A DNA stretch of 64,000 nt from Gloeopeniophorella convolvens (lineage: Eukaryota > Basidiomycota > Agaricomycetes > Russulales): positions 186,001 to 250,000 of the forward strand of contig WTXD01000022.1 of NCBI GenBank assembly GCA_022496205.1, in the 5' to 3' direction. A program made the position numbers and the translations under genes. How positions within the stretch are numbered: the first letter of the stretch is position 1; every line of letters begins with the position of its first letter. Below, piece after piece: positions 24,045 to 35,881 of this stretch. The notes under the pieces were generated by a model. It did no database searches. It was given only the letters and a program-made list of their open reading frames with translations, and was not told where the DNA came from.

Positions 24045-26569
24045 ATGCTTTCGAAACTTGTAGCGTGGTTCTATGGTGGCCGCAAGCCTCCCGGTGCTTT
24101 GGAATGGATGTCTCTCGGTCCCGACCTCAACTCCGGGAATGCACTCATGGTGAGCTGTCAACATATTCTTGCGCTCACTGTTCTGGGTTTTAAAGCCGAA
24201 AAGATACAATTCTTTACTTGGGATAGCTTTCGCCCCGATATGAGCTGGTGGAAGCACTTTGAGAGCGAAGTTCCACGACTCGCCGAACTCGGCGTCACTC
24301 AGGTTTGGCTACCTCCCCCAAATAAGGCGACAAGCAATGTGTGTATGCTCAATGCACTGCCTGTATTTAAACCTCAACCTTTTCCAGAGAGGGCAGGGCT
24401 ACGACGCTTATGACCTGGTGAATCTCCACGTGCTCGCAATTTAGGTGACCTTGTCTCAGCCTGCACTTGGTCCCAGTGGGATCTAGGCGAATTTCATCAA
24501 AAGGGAACGACTAGTACGCGGTGGGGCTCCAAAGAAGAGCTTCTCAGTGCAATCTCCAACGCAAAACTACACGGCATTGATGTCCTTATCGATGCTGTCC
24601 TGAATGTAAGCCCCGATTCCATGAAGTTCGAAATCGAACTTCATACTGTATGAAGCACAAAGTTGGTGCCGATAGGACCGAAACATTCAAAGCCATTCCC
24701 GTACACAACACTAATCGCCTAAAGGAAGCTGGCCCAGCCCGGGAAATTGAGGTAGTCCTCTGTTCACGCAGTCTGTCGCAGTTGCATCGGCCTCACACCG
24801 TCTCAGGGGTGGACTGCGTTCGACTTCGTTGCCAGAGGTGGTAAAGTGAGCGATATTTTACCCCATGCAGTCTTGAAGTGACATTTGTGCTCATAGTATA
24901 GCGAGCTCCGATGGACCCAAGAGCATTTCACTGGCGCGTATTCAAAACGCACTGTGTGTCATTGGATCCGATGATGATTATGAATTGGCAGGTATTGACT
25001 GGGATCACCGCTCTCAGAAGCGGGAAGTATACAAGCTCGTGGGCAAAGGTCACAAAGGCTGGTCCACTAATGTCGACGAGGAGCTCGGAAATTACGACTA
25101 CCTATTGGGCGCCGATGTGGGAGCATCGCGTGGTATGCCCAGGTTCATCGATCGTTGACCCAGCTCACAGGTCGACTTCCGGCACCCGGATGTTCGCAGA
25201 GATATGTTCGAATGGTCGGACTGGATCTTGCAGGTTCTTCGTTTCGCCGCAATGGCTCTCTCGCCTCAGATTAATGGTATGCGGTAGACCACAGGGGGTG
25301 CTGGTTTCCGGCTTGATGCCATCAAACATATGGATCGCAAGTTCCTTCTTCAATGGGTGCGTATGATCCCGGGGTTCAAGCATGCGGTGCTTGATTGTGG
25401 CGTTCGCAGATCAAGCAAACGAGGCGTCGTGGTGATAGGTCACGCGCATTCATGGTGGCAGAGTACTGGTCAGCAGAGTCAGTCGAAGGCAGCAATTGCG
25501 ACAAATATGATGATCTGATTCTGCGCGCAGATTGGCGCGAGTTCTCACCTGGGTACACGCTTTCCAAGGACAGGTCATTATCACTACCCATTTGGCCTCG
25601 TTTCCCGAATGATCCGTGCTCAGACATCCTTTTTCGACGTGCCCTTGCACGGAAACCTCCACCGAGCCAGCAAAGGGCCCTTCGACCTACGACGCATACT
25701 GGATAACACATTACTGAAAACTCGGCCCAATGACGCTGTGACGTTCGTAGACAATCATGAGTAAGCAACCCGATCCCTTTCCACTGTCCTCTCACGCACC
25801 CTCCGCAGCACGGTAAATTGCACACTCGCGTTGAAACGAATCAGACTTGATTGTTTCTCATCTAGCAAATAGGACAATCTCTGGAGAGCTGGGTGCGTAG
25901 CTACCACTCCCAGTGAGCCAATCACTAATGCTAGGCCAGGTCGAAGCTTCTTTCAAATTACAAGCATACGCCCTAATCCTTTTGCGTGGAGAGGGACACC
26001 CGTGAGTTCCTCCGGTTGTATCCCTTTCCATACTCGGCCTGATCGGTGGCACTAATCAGCTGCGTCTTCTATGGAGATCTCTACCCAAATGGCGAATGCT
26101 ATAACGAAGCAACTGCCCAGGGCCTCCGTCGGCTAATGCACACCCGAAAAAATTCCGCATATGGTCCATTGCATGATTACTTTGACCTACCAACATGCAT
26201 AGGGTTCGTGCGTATGGGTGATGCTTCCCATGGCGGTTGCGCCGTCCTCATCTCGAAAAGCAATCAAGAAACAGGGTCTGTCTTATGCCGTGTACTCGGT
26301 GCTTCCGCTGAAGCTCTGGTTCACAGGGATGGCGATGGCCCCTCGAATTCGAACTCTATACGAATGAAAGTTGGCGAGGTGAGAGGGTATTCATTGGACT
26401 CGCGAAGCACTATTGACGGCGATGCTACAAGCATCGTGCTGGTACGGAATACATAGCGTTATTCGAACCACATAAGCGTGTTGCAATTGGCGCCGATGGA
26501 TGGGGCACTTTCACATGCGATGCGAACTCTCTCGAAGTCTGGATACCTCACACTCCCGCAGAACAGTAG
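24045..26569 (+). CDS. GH13 alpha-amylase, intracellular type, about 18 introns
   Basis: A glycoside hydrolase 13 enzyme that hydrolyses alpha-1,4-glucans; the type resembles cytosolic maltogenic or alpha-amylases of fungi because no signal peptide is seen after MLSKLVAWFYGG. Domain A blocks in order are IQFFTWDSFRPDMSWWKHFE, RLAELGVTQVWLPPPNKA, GQGYDAYDL, LIDAVLNHKVGADRTE (region I), GWTAFDFVARGGK, GGAGFRLDAIKHMDRKFLLQ (region II, nucleophile Asp), FMVAEYWSAE (region III, acid Glu) and AVTFVDNHD (region IV), then QIGQSLESW and CVFYGDLYPN. The C-terminal beta domain ends in GWGTFTCDANSLEVWIPHTP at the TAG 26567-26569. All catalytic residues are present once the many short introns are removed. 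One exon (25809-25812) appears to be only 4 nt. One intron (24934 on) seems to start with GC. Confidence 0.9.
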
Positions 26570-26681
26570 ACATCGTTTGGGCGTGGACTGATTTGATGAT
26601 ATCGGGACAACGTACATCGACAACTATATACCCAATGTAGAATACGGCTACAAGTAAATACACATCTGCGTCCTCCGTGTG

Positions 26682-29176
26682 CTACAATGCCCTGAAATCG
26701 CCGATGCTGCCAGAGTGCTCCCATCGATCCATCTCTGAGGTGGAACGAGTGCGACGAAGTTCATAGAACTCTGAATGTGATTTTCGAGATTTTTCGGGGG
26801 TAACGAAGATATCGTCTGGTCCGTCAAGTGGCATGGAGACACGGCCCATAGAGATTGTGGCGGCATGACCGCCAGTCTGAACCAGGGTGTTGGGTTTCTC
26901 TTCGCCATCGAAGAGAGCCGCAGTTTCTTCAAGGGTCCGCCCTCGTGTCTCCACAATGAACGTAAGAATGAAGACCAACTCGAGGCCCAACCAGCCACAG
27001 TATACGAGATACTGTAGTTTGTAAGTCAAAGCTTCTATTGCAAATGTACTGACTTACGTATTTCCATCCAATGGCGTCAAGAGCCCAAGGATTGACGAAT
27101 TGGTTGAACGCGAGTGTGAGTGATACTGTCAGATTCTTCGGGAGAGTCAGTCGGTGAGAACGGAAAGAGTGATGTCGCCGAACCATAACCGCGAAACCCT
27201 TTGCGCGGATGGTGAAGGGAAGAATTTCCAACGTATAGGCGACAAGCATGGGCGTGTAAGCCAAGTCATAGAAGAGATAAAACATGAAAATGAACGGAAT
27301 TGTCGCTGCCGAGCGAGAGATATGTTAGCAGAACGCAATAGAAACTGCTGGTGAGCCTTAACAGACCTTTCGCGGCTGCCGAGGTGTGAATCGTATTGAA
27401 TAGGGCGGTGGTCAATGTCCACACCGAGAAGGCTTCGAATCACATGTCAGCACACAGTCACGACGAACTCTTGCAAATACGTACTGATGAGCATCCCAGC
27501 ATTGGACACTATGAAGAGCGTCCTTCGACCAAGTCGATCGACGAGAAGAGCCCCTGTTAAGGCGGCTGCAAAATTCCAGACCTGAACAACTCGTTAGACA
27601 AGGTTTAGCTAAACAGAGCCCATGACATCATACCTGCAAACCACCGTTGATGGCTGCCTTTGCCGAAGTGCCCGAAATGCCGACACCATCCAAAACTAGG
27701 TTGATGTAGTAGGATACCAACCCGTTCCCACTGGAGCCGGAGAAGACAGTGTCAAATGGCCAGGTAGTTCAGGAGGTCAATGACAGAGTCTATTACCTCC
27801 ATTGCGAGAATAGGGCGATGCCGATGATAATCCGCATGCGCTTCCTGTTTCCCGGCGTTTTGAAAAGCGTGGCGAATGAGGATCCCTGGCTTATCTCCTT
27901 CTCCATCTTCAAAGCGTGTCTGATTTGTGCCATCTCGAAGATGACCAAGGGATCCCGCTCATCGAACCCATTGGCGTGGAAGCGAGCCAATATCCGAGAA
28001 GCCTTACCCTCCTAAATTTCGGAGCCGTTGAGCCAGAAAACCTCAGCGCTGGAAGAACGCCTACCCAGCCTTTGGATATAAGCCATCGGGGGCTCTCAGG
28101 AACAAACCTACAAGTGTATCTCACTTCAGCGAATAGCTATCTCTTTGGATGTGGCTCTCCTCACCAGATCAACGTTATCTGTAGGAGGGGACCCATGGCC
28201 TGGATGACGGTGGGGATTCTCCACGACCAAGTAGAACGAGAAGCACCATTAAGTGCTCCAAAGCATGCCCACGCAGCTGAAGGTAGTCAGACCAAACATG
28301 AGGCACCGCTGATGATCTCACGTACCGACAATACTCCCCGCATACCACGAAGTATTATACAACGATGTGATTTTACCCCGCTGTGCTCCACTGTTCAGTC
28401 ATGCCTTCGCTACCATAGGCTACAACTCACGTGGGTGGGGTAAGCAAGCTCCGTAATTAGCAAAGGAGCTGCATTGAGACCGAACGTAAGCCCGGCACCG
28501 ACTGTGTAGAAAGAAAAATGTCGAGCGTTAGTGGATTGGTGAACCAGAGTTAGTCTTCCTCACTCAGCACCCGCGCTCCAACGAACTGGGCCACTGATGA
28601 TGCTGTTCCTTGGGTGGCTACACCGCCCAACATCAAGAGCGCGCCAATAAGCAGCGTCACGCGCCGGCCAAACCAATCAGAGCAAAAGGGAGTGAAAGGA
28701 AGGCCCTGGCGGTCATCAACACGTCAGGACAATGGTGAAAAGGAGACGTTGTCACAACGTACAGCCAGGCTTCCTATCATCTGCGCCGAGTTGATGAGAC
28801 CTGGGGAGAATGGCTGAGCATTTTGAGTCACGCGCGAGACAGGATATGGGTAATACCTAGCGCCTTGCCATGTGGGTCGTGAAATTGCTTCTGCCATGCC
28901 GGTATAATCTGCAGTCCTGTAGGCAGCCACGTCAGAGTGCGCCAGGAATAACCTGCAGAGTGGGCCTCACCATTCACAAGAGACGAGTCGTAGCCGTTGA
29001 CAGTGGACGTGAGCAGAGGAAGCAGGAGATAGATGTTTAGAAGCAAGATGCCTTTCAGAAAATCAACGGGTCAGACACTACATGAAGCCGAAAGAATGGA
29101 AGGGATGCACACCGCGATTTCTCCACCATGGCCCTCTGTGGATAAAATCAGCGATCGTCCACTCCGGAATAGCCAT
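26682..29176 (-). CDS. MFS sugar transporter (sugar porter family)
   Basis: A plasma-membrane sugar/H+ symporter of the major facilitator superfamily, 12 membrane helices expected. The start at 29176 (MAIPEWTIADFIHRGPWWRN) was found by joining exons across the intron near 29050-29110; the next exon reads GILLLNIYLLLPLLTSTVNG, then YDSSLVNG, the family's first helix. Other signatures are FVPESPRWLISKG (near 28110), AAINGGLQVWNFAAALTGAL followed by LVDRLGRRTLFIVSNAG (near 27500), FYLFYDLAYTPMLVAYTLEI with LPFTIRAKG, and TFIVETRGRTLEE near 26940. The C-terminal tail of about 70 residues is hydrophilic. The gene converges on the amylase with 112 bases between stops, so sugar uptake sits beside starch breakdown. 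Substrate cannot be told; lactose- or cellodextrin-type porters are closest in feel. Confidence 0.9.
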
Positions 29177-32100
29177 GATATCCAGGCCAGCTCAGAGGCG
29201 AGTCGGGGAAGGGGAACTGGAAGGCGGAATGTCCGAGAAGACGAGCAGTTAAGTAGGACCCGAGGAGAGAATGGGGGGTCCCAGAATAAGCCCATGGATT
29301 AAATACAGCTTCCCAAACCGAGACGAGACGAGCTTGCGACAGAGTGAAATCCGACCGAGCCTCTGGTAGCTCGCTTGCCTTCGGATGTGGGGTAAACCGG
29401 CATGTTGGACAGGAACGAGTGTATCTGCGGAAAAAGCCCGAGCTTGGGCACGCGGACATTCGTCGCCAATCTGGCAGGTCACACCTACATACACTGCTGC
29501 ACTCACGATCATAAGATCATGCACACATTCGCAGGGTCAAATTCTTCCTCTTCGAATACCAGGAGTAGACACTCTCTACGCTAATAGGGCCCCTGAAAGC
29601 GGGGGGAGGTGAGTATAGTATGTTGCTCATGGGCGGCCGCAGCTAGCCGGTCGGAGGCAAACGACGCGAAGGCATCTGCATCAATCTCAATCACGCGTCC
29701 CGATCCCCGGTATTGTTACAGTACTAGATCTCCTCAATCCTAGTTCCAAGCGCGACTCTCCGACACCACTCGTTCACACCACTCGACATTCAATGCCATC
29801 GTCCTCGCCCATGTGCCCCTCTCCTTCTCAGGATGCGCTTCCAGATGACTGTCAACTCACTGCTGCGCTGTCGCTGGCTTGTTGAGCCATCTTCCCCGAT
29901 CGTTTTCGCTAGGAGTGCCTCACCTTTACCTCGGTACTCATATGCACCTTGGCTTCCGAAACCCTGAAGAGTGTGGCTAGACTAGCTACCAAAAGGCGCG
30001 CCAGACCCCACGCCCCGTTGGTGTGCCGGACGATGCCTCCAGCATCTTCCGCCGCGCGAAGCAGTGGTTGATTTCGGGCAGTGTGGTCATGCACATCGGG
30101 CGAAAGAAAGCCCTCTCAAGTCGAAAGCACCCCTAGCATCGCTACAATCACGTGGACCGCTCGTTGCTCCTGGAGATCAAACTTGTATATGGTCCCATCC
30201 TTGTGCACAGTTTGATCGTCTTATTTCTACGTTTGCATCGCCCCAACTGAGAACCACCTTGAACTTCGTCAGGATAAACATTTGCGGGCGAGTAAGCTCT
30301 AGGCTAGACCTTGCCAACGACACCGAAAACGAACAAGCACAACACAGGATAACGAACTGAATGCAGGAGCTGGTGCTGTTCAATAGCGACACCAGCTCAA
30401 GTGGTATATTTAACTCTTGTCTCCAATTATGCATCATTGCAACCTTTGGAATGTGTGTCCGATGGACTCACGACCTACAGGACGCATCAAATGGGTTCTC
30501 AGCCTGTCATGTCACTATTGCGAGCTTCGCGGACCTGTGTCGATATTCTCGAGGACTCGGAATATTCCCCCATTCTGCAGTATCTCCGTCGTCGATTACC
30601 TTCGCTCGTATGCGAATAGCACTGGTGCCTAGGATTGTCATGTCTGAAGGTCAGTCAGTGGCAACAACCTGTCTTGGACACGTCAGGAAACTGACAAAAA
30701 GTGCTCAGCGGTCGGGGAATTTTGTTCCGTTACTTCTGACTTGCATGGAGCTTTACGTCAACCTCGCTACCTTCGATGTGGCAGTACTCAATACCCCCGC
30801 GGTGTCTTCCACAGCTACTCATGGGATTCTGAGCGGTAGCTTCGAATCGCTTTCGAGACTGCCTTTGCTTCCAGCTGCGCCTTCACCGCATCCCCTCGTA
30901 TCGTTCCTTCGAAACTTTATCTACATGTTCCTCTCTCTAGCCTCGTACGTTTTCCTAGTTCTTCCTTCTTGGAAGATGCATATGCGGCATTAGCGAGGTT
31001 CGAGTTATCTTACGTGTGCGGGAAATTTGGGTCGCTGACCACTTGTCGAGGCTTTTCTGACATCGGGTTACTGGGGAGATTCACCACCAGGTACTTAGAA
31101 TCGTTCCACCCCTCCTTGTAAGTATCGGTCTGAGGCTCGAGCGACATCATGGTTGTCGTCGTGATGTGCCTCTTCCTCCTGCCCCGGAGTTCATGGGGGT
31201 CCGAGTCGTTCTTCCCCGGACACCGACATAAGGGCGCGCGGGGGAAGCGACGCGCGTGTAACCTCGACTCTCACTCCACATCCTGCTCGAAGGAGATCTA
31301 CAACTTTGGTTAGCAGCGCTTGTGTTGAGCTTTTGGTGGGAGCGCATTGCTTGCGCACGAAGAGCGTTCGCGCAGCTGCCCACATACCTGGCCACCGTGA
31401 TTGAGTGTTTAGAGTCTGCTTCGACTCCCAGGCTACTACGCCCACCCGACTTCGTGCTACGATTCCTGCCCCCCGTCTCCATGCTACACTGCCTAGACGT
31501 CCACGATCATGGGAGTTATGTGTAATGTCTTCTCACTATGAATTGCGAAGCGCACGATGCGACGTTCGTGTGACTTATGCCCGCTACACACGGTTTGTCG
31601 GGACGCGAGCTCGCCTGAATCGTGCTCATCGCAGTGGACCCAGTATAGACAAATCCGTATGTCTCCATTGTTGCCCAATATTCCCAGACCCCGCGCGCGT
31701 CCTGGGTTCTCAACCGCACCGACCGGACCTACCATTGCGTGGGGCACGCGCCCTACTTATCTTTTTTATTATTACTCAAAACACGCACTTACATAGGCCC
31801 CGCGAGCTCGTACCATCTTTCTCTCAATGCTGCGCAATCGTTATGCTAATTCTGCATTCGCTCTTTGGGTGCGAGCGAGATCGCGCGCACTGCCCGCGGG
31901 TTGGGAATTCGGCAAGCCGCCATATTTAGGCCAGATGAGGCGCTCCTCGGCCCGAGTCAAACAAGTATCTTCAGCACTTGTAACCAAAGCAGCGTTGGGT
32001 CACCGGTCACCTATTCAACTCCAACTTCCGGCTCTGGTAGACAGGCTTCAATAGGTTGGTAGAAAGTTTCAAATCATTGTTAAGTCATCGAGAGTAGACG

Positions 32101-32425
32101 TGGCTGCGACGAATTTACATACAAGTAGCACACAGGATCATGGATCGTAAGGACACGTCAGAACACCGTGTGAGACGCACGCAAAAGCCATGTACGTTGG
32201 TATAAGATGACGCAACGAGTAGGTAAATCTTGCATTAAATGTCTCTCTCAGTGTACGGGCAGAGAGGCAGGGAAGAAGAGTTAATCAGAAAAGCGGTAAA
32301 AGCGAACCGAAGTGCAAATGAGGGAATGACAGTCCAAACATATCATTGTTCGCGTTCAAAGTCAGTCCGCAGAAGGCCACCGGGATACCAAAGACCCTGC
32401 TTTTTGACCACTCCCTACGTCGTGC
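29177..32425. other. Gene-poor stretch, no supported gene
   Basis: About 3.2 kb between the sugar transporter start and the GPI-protein stop. The left end should hold the transporter promoter. The longest open frame runs 30361-30993 (+), 210 codons. It shows hydrophobic patches but no family I recognise, and it has no supporting introns. No terminal inverted repeats or tandem repeats were found by eye. It may contain decayed gene sequence, a small lineage-specific gene or a noncoding RNA. Confidence 0.45.
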
Positions 32426-33497
32426 TTACACCAAGACGGCGGCTACGACCGCGCCGAGGACACCAGCAGCACCATAGGACACAGCGCCTGTGGGCATGGC
32501 AGCATTCGGCGTGGACGAGCTGAGAAGTATTAGCCGGGTTATGCTAACCTCAAGACAATGACTTACGAGGAAGAGCTACTTGAGCTAGACCTGCTCGAAG
32601 TCGAGCTGGAGCTAGAGCTGGAGGTCGGGGGTCTCGTGGTAGAAGACACCGGCGCAGAGGAAGAACTGGAGGTAACGCTCGAAGAAGAGCTTGAAGAAGA
32701 GCTCGAGCTGGACCCAGGGGTGGACGAAGAAGAGCTCGAAGTACTCGACGAAGTACCCGTCGAGGAAGCTGACGACGAGGACGAAGACGAGCCATTCAGG
32801 CAGCTCGTGTCACCTACTCGCAATTAAGACTCGAAACCACCAGACTCTGAGAATAGGACGCACTCCCTGCCTGGACCGAGAAGGGCGCAGACTGGGAAGT
32901 CTGGCCATTGCTGTCGCGGAGAGTGAGGTCGAGGCTGGTACCTGACCATCATTACGTCAGCCGCGTTATCGCATACGCAGCGAGCGCGTAAAACACTGCT
33001 TACCAGACGGGAAGTTGACTGCCTGCCAGGTGAACGAAGTACCGGTTACAGTGCCGAAGTCTTCAAGGGCAGGATCATCGGGGGAATCTCCGGGGTGAAC
33101 ACTGATTTTGGCACATAATCAACAAGGTAACTCTCGACCAGGAGTAAAAATAGCACATACCTCTGAATAACAGTTACAGGGTGGTGCCGTGGTCAGTGAA
33201 GAACGGTGAGAAAAGGCACGGTGCTCACGAGGAAGAAAGGTGCTAGAAAGCCACGTAGGCGAGCATCAACTACGGGTCTCAGGTCGTTGAAAAGGGGACG
33301 TACCAGTTCCGCCAGTCCAACTGATCTGAAGGGGCTGGCACTCGACCACGTTTCCACTGACATGCGTATCATTGAGCGGACGTCGCCTGCAGGGCGGTAG
33401 ACAGGACATACGGGGTGTTGACCTGGGGGATGGACTGGGCAGACACGCCCGCGACGAGCAGAGCGGTAGAAACAATGGCAAGGAAAGAAGACTTCAT
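32426..33497 (-). CDS. Ser-rich GPI-anchored cell-wall protein (Kre9/Knh-like N-terminal domain)
   Basis: A surface protein tethered by a GPI anchor. The start at 33497 gives a signal peptide (MKSSFLAIVSTALLVAGVSA) followed by QSIPQVNTPYVLSTALQA. Small exons then encode NGNVVECQPLQISWTGGT, SPDDPALEDFGTVTGTSFTW and TSLDLTLRDSNGQTSQSAPF, which is the Ser-Thr-rich GPI-anchored membrane family pattern of an immunoglobulin-like domain. A Ser run of more than 70 residues (near 32820-32565) would be heavily O-mannosylated. The C-terminus (GAVSYGAAGVLGAVVAAVLV, stop at 32426) is the hydrophobic GPI signal. A TATA box lies about 100 bases upstream. At least four introns. Exact function in the wall is unknown. 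Confidence 0.85.
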
Positions 33498-33594
33498 TGT
33501 GACTGGGAAGGAACCGCGCAGGACGAGGACGGGCTGTGGGGAGCTGAGGGGAGAAACCAGCAGCGATGACGGGAGTGGGAACAATCGCGACAGG

Positions 33595-33602
33595 TTTTTA
33601 TA
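33595..33602 (-). promoter_or_regulatory. TATA box of the GPI-protein gene
   Basis: The minus strand reads TATAAAAA here, 98 bases upstream of the ATG at 33497. This is a strong canonical TATA box and fits an abundant surface protein. Confidence 0.55.
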
Positions 33603-34633
33603 TGGCGTGACAACGACAACCGTATCCGAAGCAAGTTTATTTACCTCACAAACAAAGCGCCTTCCTCCAGACCCCCGCTTGGCGCTCGCCGCTCCACCTC
33701 GACCTCTCCGTCCTAAACCGCCGCTAAATCTCTCCCTCCCCCCTCCCATAAGTCCCTCTCTCGTCCGGAATGTAGCCATGAGCCCGCAGAAACGCGTTGT
33801 CACCCCCTGATATTCGCTACCTGAGCCCCTGCTGACTGCGGAAACGACACATGCGTTCCGGAACTATGCTATTTTGGTTTGGACTCATCAGCTAATGATC
33901 GGACCCTTGTTCGGAGCCACATGGCCCGACCGTTCCGGCCGTCATCGCGTCAGCAATAGTCAGCAATTCCCTCCCCATCCAATGCGATTGAGGCTCATAT
34001 CCCTTGGCGAACTCCACCTCGTGTTATCCTGCCTCCGCCTCGAGCCTACAACCGAAAGACCCCCTCCAACGTTTGGGACACCTGCCCCTTGGCCTGTCCG
34101 CCTCAGCGTTGCATCAGTGAGCGTGTTGATGTGATCTATGTATAGGCACGCGCGCAGCTTCCTTCTCCGCTCAATTGACGTCACGGCTCGCCGTGAATTT
34201 CGAATAATCAAGACATGGACCGCTCGCACTTCGAGGATCACTGCACACCTCTATGATGAAGACTACCGTCACTGGCTTACAACCTTTGAGGCCCTGAGGG
34301 TCCCTGCCATGATGTACAAGTCCGCAATCATCAATCTCAGCTTTTGGGGCGCGCTCTTGGTGGCTTGAGACTCTTGGTCCTCTTGGCAGGTTGAACGTTG
34401 GCATTCCGTGTGTCATACGAGCCGGCACACACTTTGTGATACGGGACACTTAATTAAGACTGTCGCACTGATGCCTGTGCTGGAGTATCGTTCTTTCTTT
34501 AAATCCATGTTGAATGTCTCAGTGCTCTACAGAACGCAACCGCTGCGCCCACTGCTTTGCACCGAACCTCCGCGCATTGAAGTCGTCGTTTTATCCGGCC
34601 CGCGTTTCCGTCCCCCTTTGAATCTCCTCGAAC
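33603..34633. other. Intergenic, no supported gene
   Basis: About 1 kb upstream of the GPI-protein gene and downstream of the TDP2-like stop. Only short open frames without recognisable content are present. Confidence 0.45.
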
Positions 34634-35562
34634 CTACTCCGGCTCAAGGGCCTCCACTTCGCACGCCAACCCGTAGTGGTCACTAACCCAGCCTCCGCCC
34701 GGCATCTTCAACCCGACCGCCACTTTCCTCGTGTCCCTGACCTTGAAACCTTTATCTTTGGTATAAAGGATCTTGTCTAGTCTCCCGGGAGGGAAACGAC
34801 TTCTGGGCTGGTAGCCCCATGTCGCATCATCCTCGTCCTCGTCCTTCCTTACATCCCAAGCGTCCGACAGCCTGTTCTCCTCCACGATCGGGCCATCAGA
34901 CGGCGCGATCGCATTCATATCGCCGCCACGATGCCGCCCATGTCTGCGGCATCGTGTAGTAGATCCGCGATTACTCGCATTTGCACGGCGCGCTGGGGTG
35001 TGCCCTCCGGCAAGGACTCCAGGTGCGTGTTGATTACGCGCAAGACGCGCGGGCGCGCCTCGGTGTCGCCAAGCACGACATTTGTCAACAGCGCGTTGCG
35101 CCCCATCCTGCTTCCTCCGAAGCGCACGCATGTCGAGCCCGCGAGTGGCACGCTTCTCGACACGAGCGTCGCCGTCCCGTACGCTATGCCCCTCGGCCAG
35201 CCGTCGTCCGGGCTCCCCGGCACAACCATGAACCACGCCCGGACCCACGGGTGCGCGAGGAGCGTGCCAAAAGCATCGGCCTTGATCTCCTGCAGGAGGA
35301 TGACGCATGACGGCGGCTGGTAGCCCTGGTGCCCCGGGAACGCGTGGAATTGGAGGTGATCGAGGGCTGCCGTGAGGCGTTGGGCGGCGTTAGGCGCGGC
35401 GAAGTCGACGTTCCACGTCACAAGAGCAAGGGAAGTAGATCGGCCGCCCGAGGGCTGCGGTGTCTTGTCTTGCGATGTTGGTGCGGCGTACTGCCACTTG
35501 CCCGATGGCGTGTGCCAGATTGCTTGGATTGGAATGACAGTGTTGGTACCTGTGTCAGTCAT
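34634..35562 (-). CDS. TDP2-like endonuclease/exonuclease/phosphatase protein with apparent frameshift
   Basis: A member of the Mg-dependent EEP hydrolase fold, closest in feel to tyrosyl-DNA phosphodiesterase 2, which removes topoisomerase 2 from DNA 5' ends. I take the ATG at 35562 (MTDTGTNTVIPIQ), though the frame is open back to 35661. Motifs are LALVTWNVDFAAPNAAQRL (metal-site Asn), CVILLQEIKADAF (metal-site Glu, near 35290), VLRVINTHLESLPEGTPQR, GGDMNAIAPSDG (GDxN, near 34920) and GGGWVSDHYGLACEVEALEP (SDHxGL, near 34660). Between 34930 and 34915 the frame shifts: the upstream frame hits TGA just where the conserved GDMN begins in the next frame. No intron fits. A missing G in GGCGG would explain it. 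It is either a sequencing error or a recently broken gene. Otherwise intronless. Confidence 0.8.
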
Positions 35563-35881
35563 GGTTTGCCTGGGCTTCTTGTACGAGACTGGACGGCAGC
35601 GATTGAGGAGAGTAGATTTTGTTAGAGTCTTGATTCCTAGTCGGGTCCGGGTTAAATACATGGGTAGGGTGCGATGTCTGGCGGGGTGACTCGTGGCGCC
35701 ACGATAACATCACCGCTCGACTCGATAGTCACTCAATAGCCCCTTATGTAAAAAAAGAAGCTCTTGGTGGCGCGCCACTCTTTCGCCATGGTCCTTGCGG
35801 ACATCCAACCAAACACCATTGGGAAACATCATAGCATTGGAATAGGCTGTGACATGTGACAAGCTGTGCAAGACTAAGACA

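Noticed and set aside
25376..25825. Suspected frameshift in the amylase after AEYWSAE
   Set aside because: Two short introns (from gtcagtcg and from gtcattat) restore ELARVLTWVHAFQGQ and TSFFDVPLH, so the gene is intact there.
26280..26460. Suspected decay of the amylase C-terminus
   Set aside because: Removing two introns gives a continuous frame to the family-typical end, so it is not a pseudogene.
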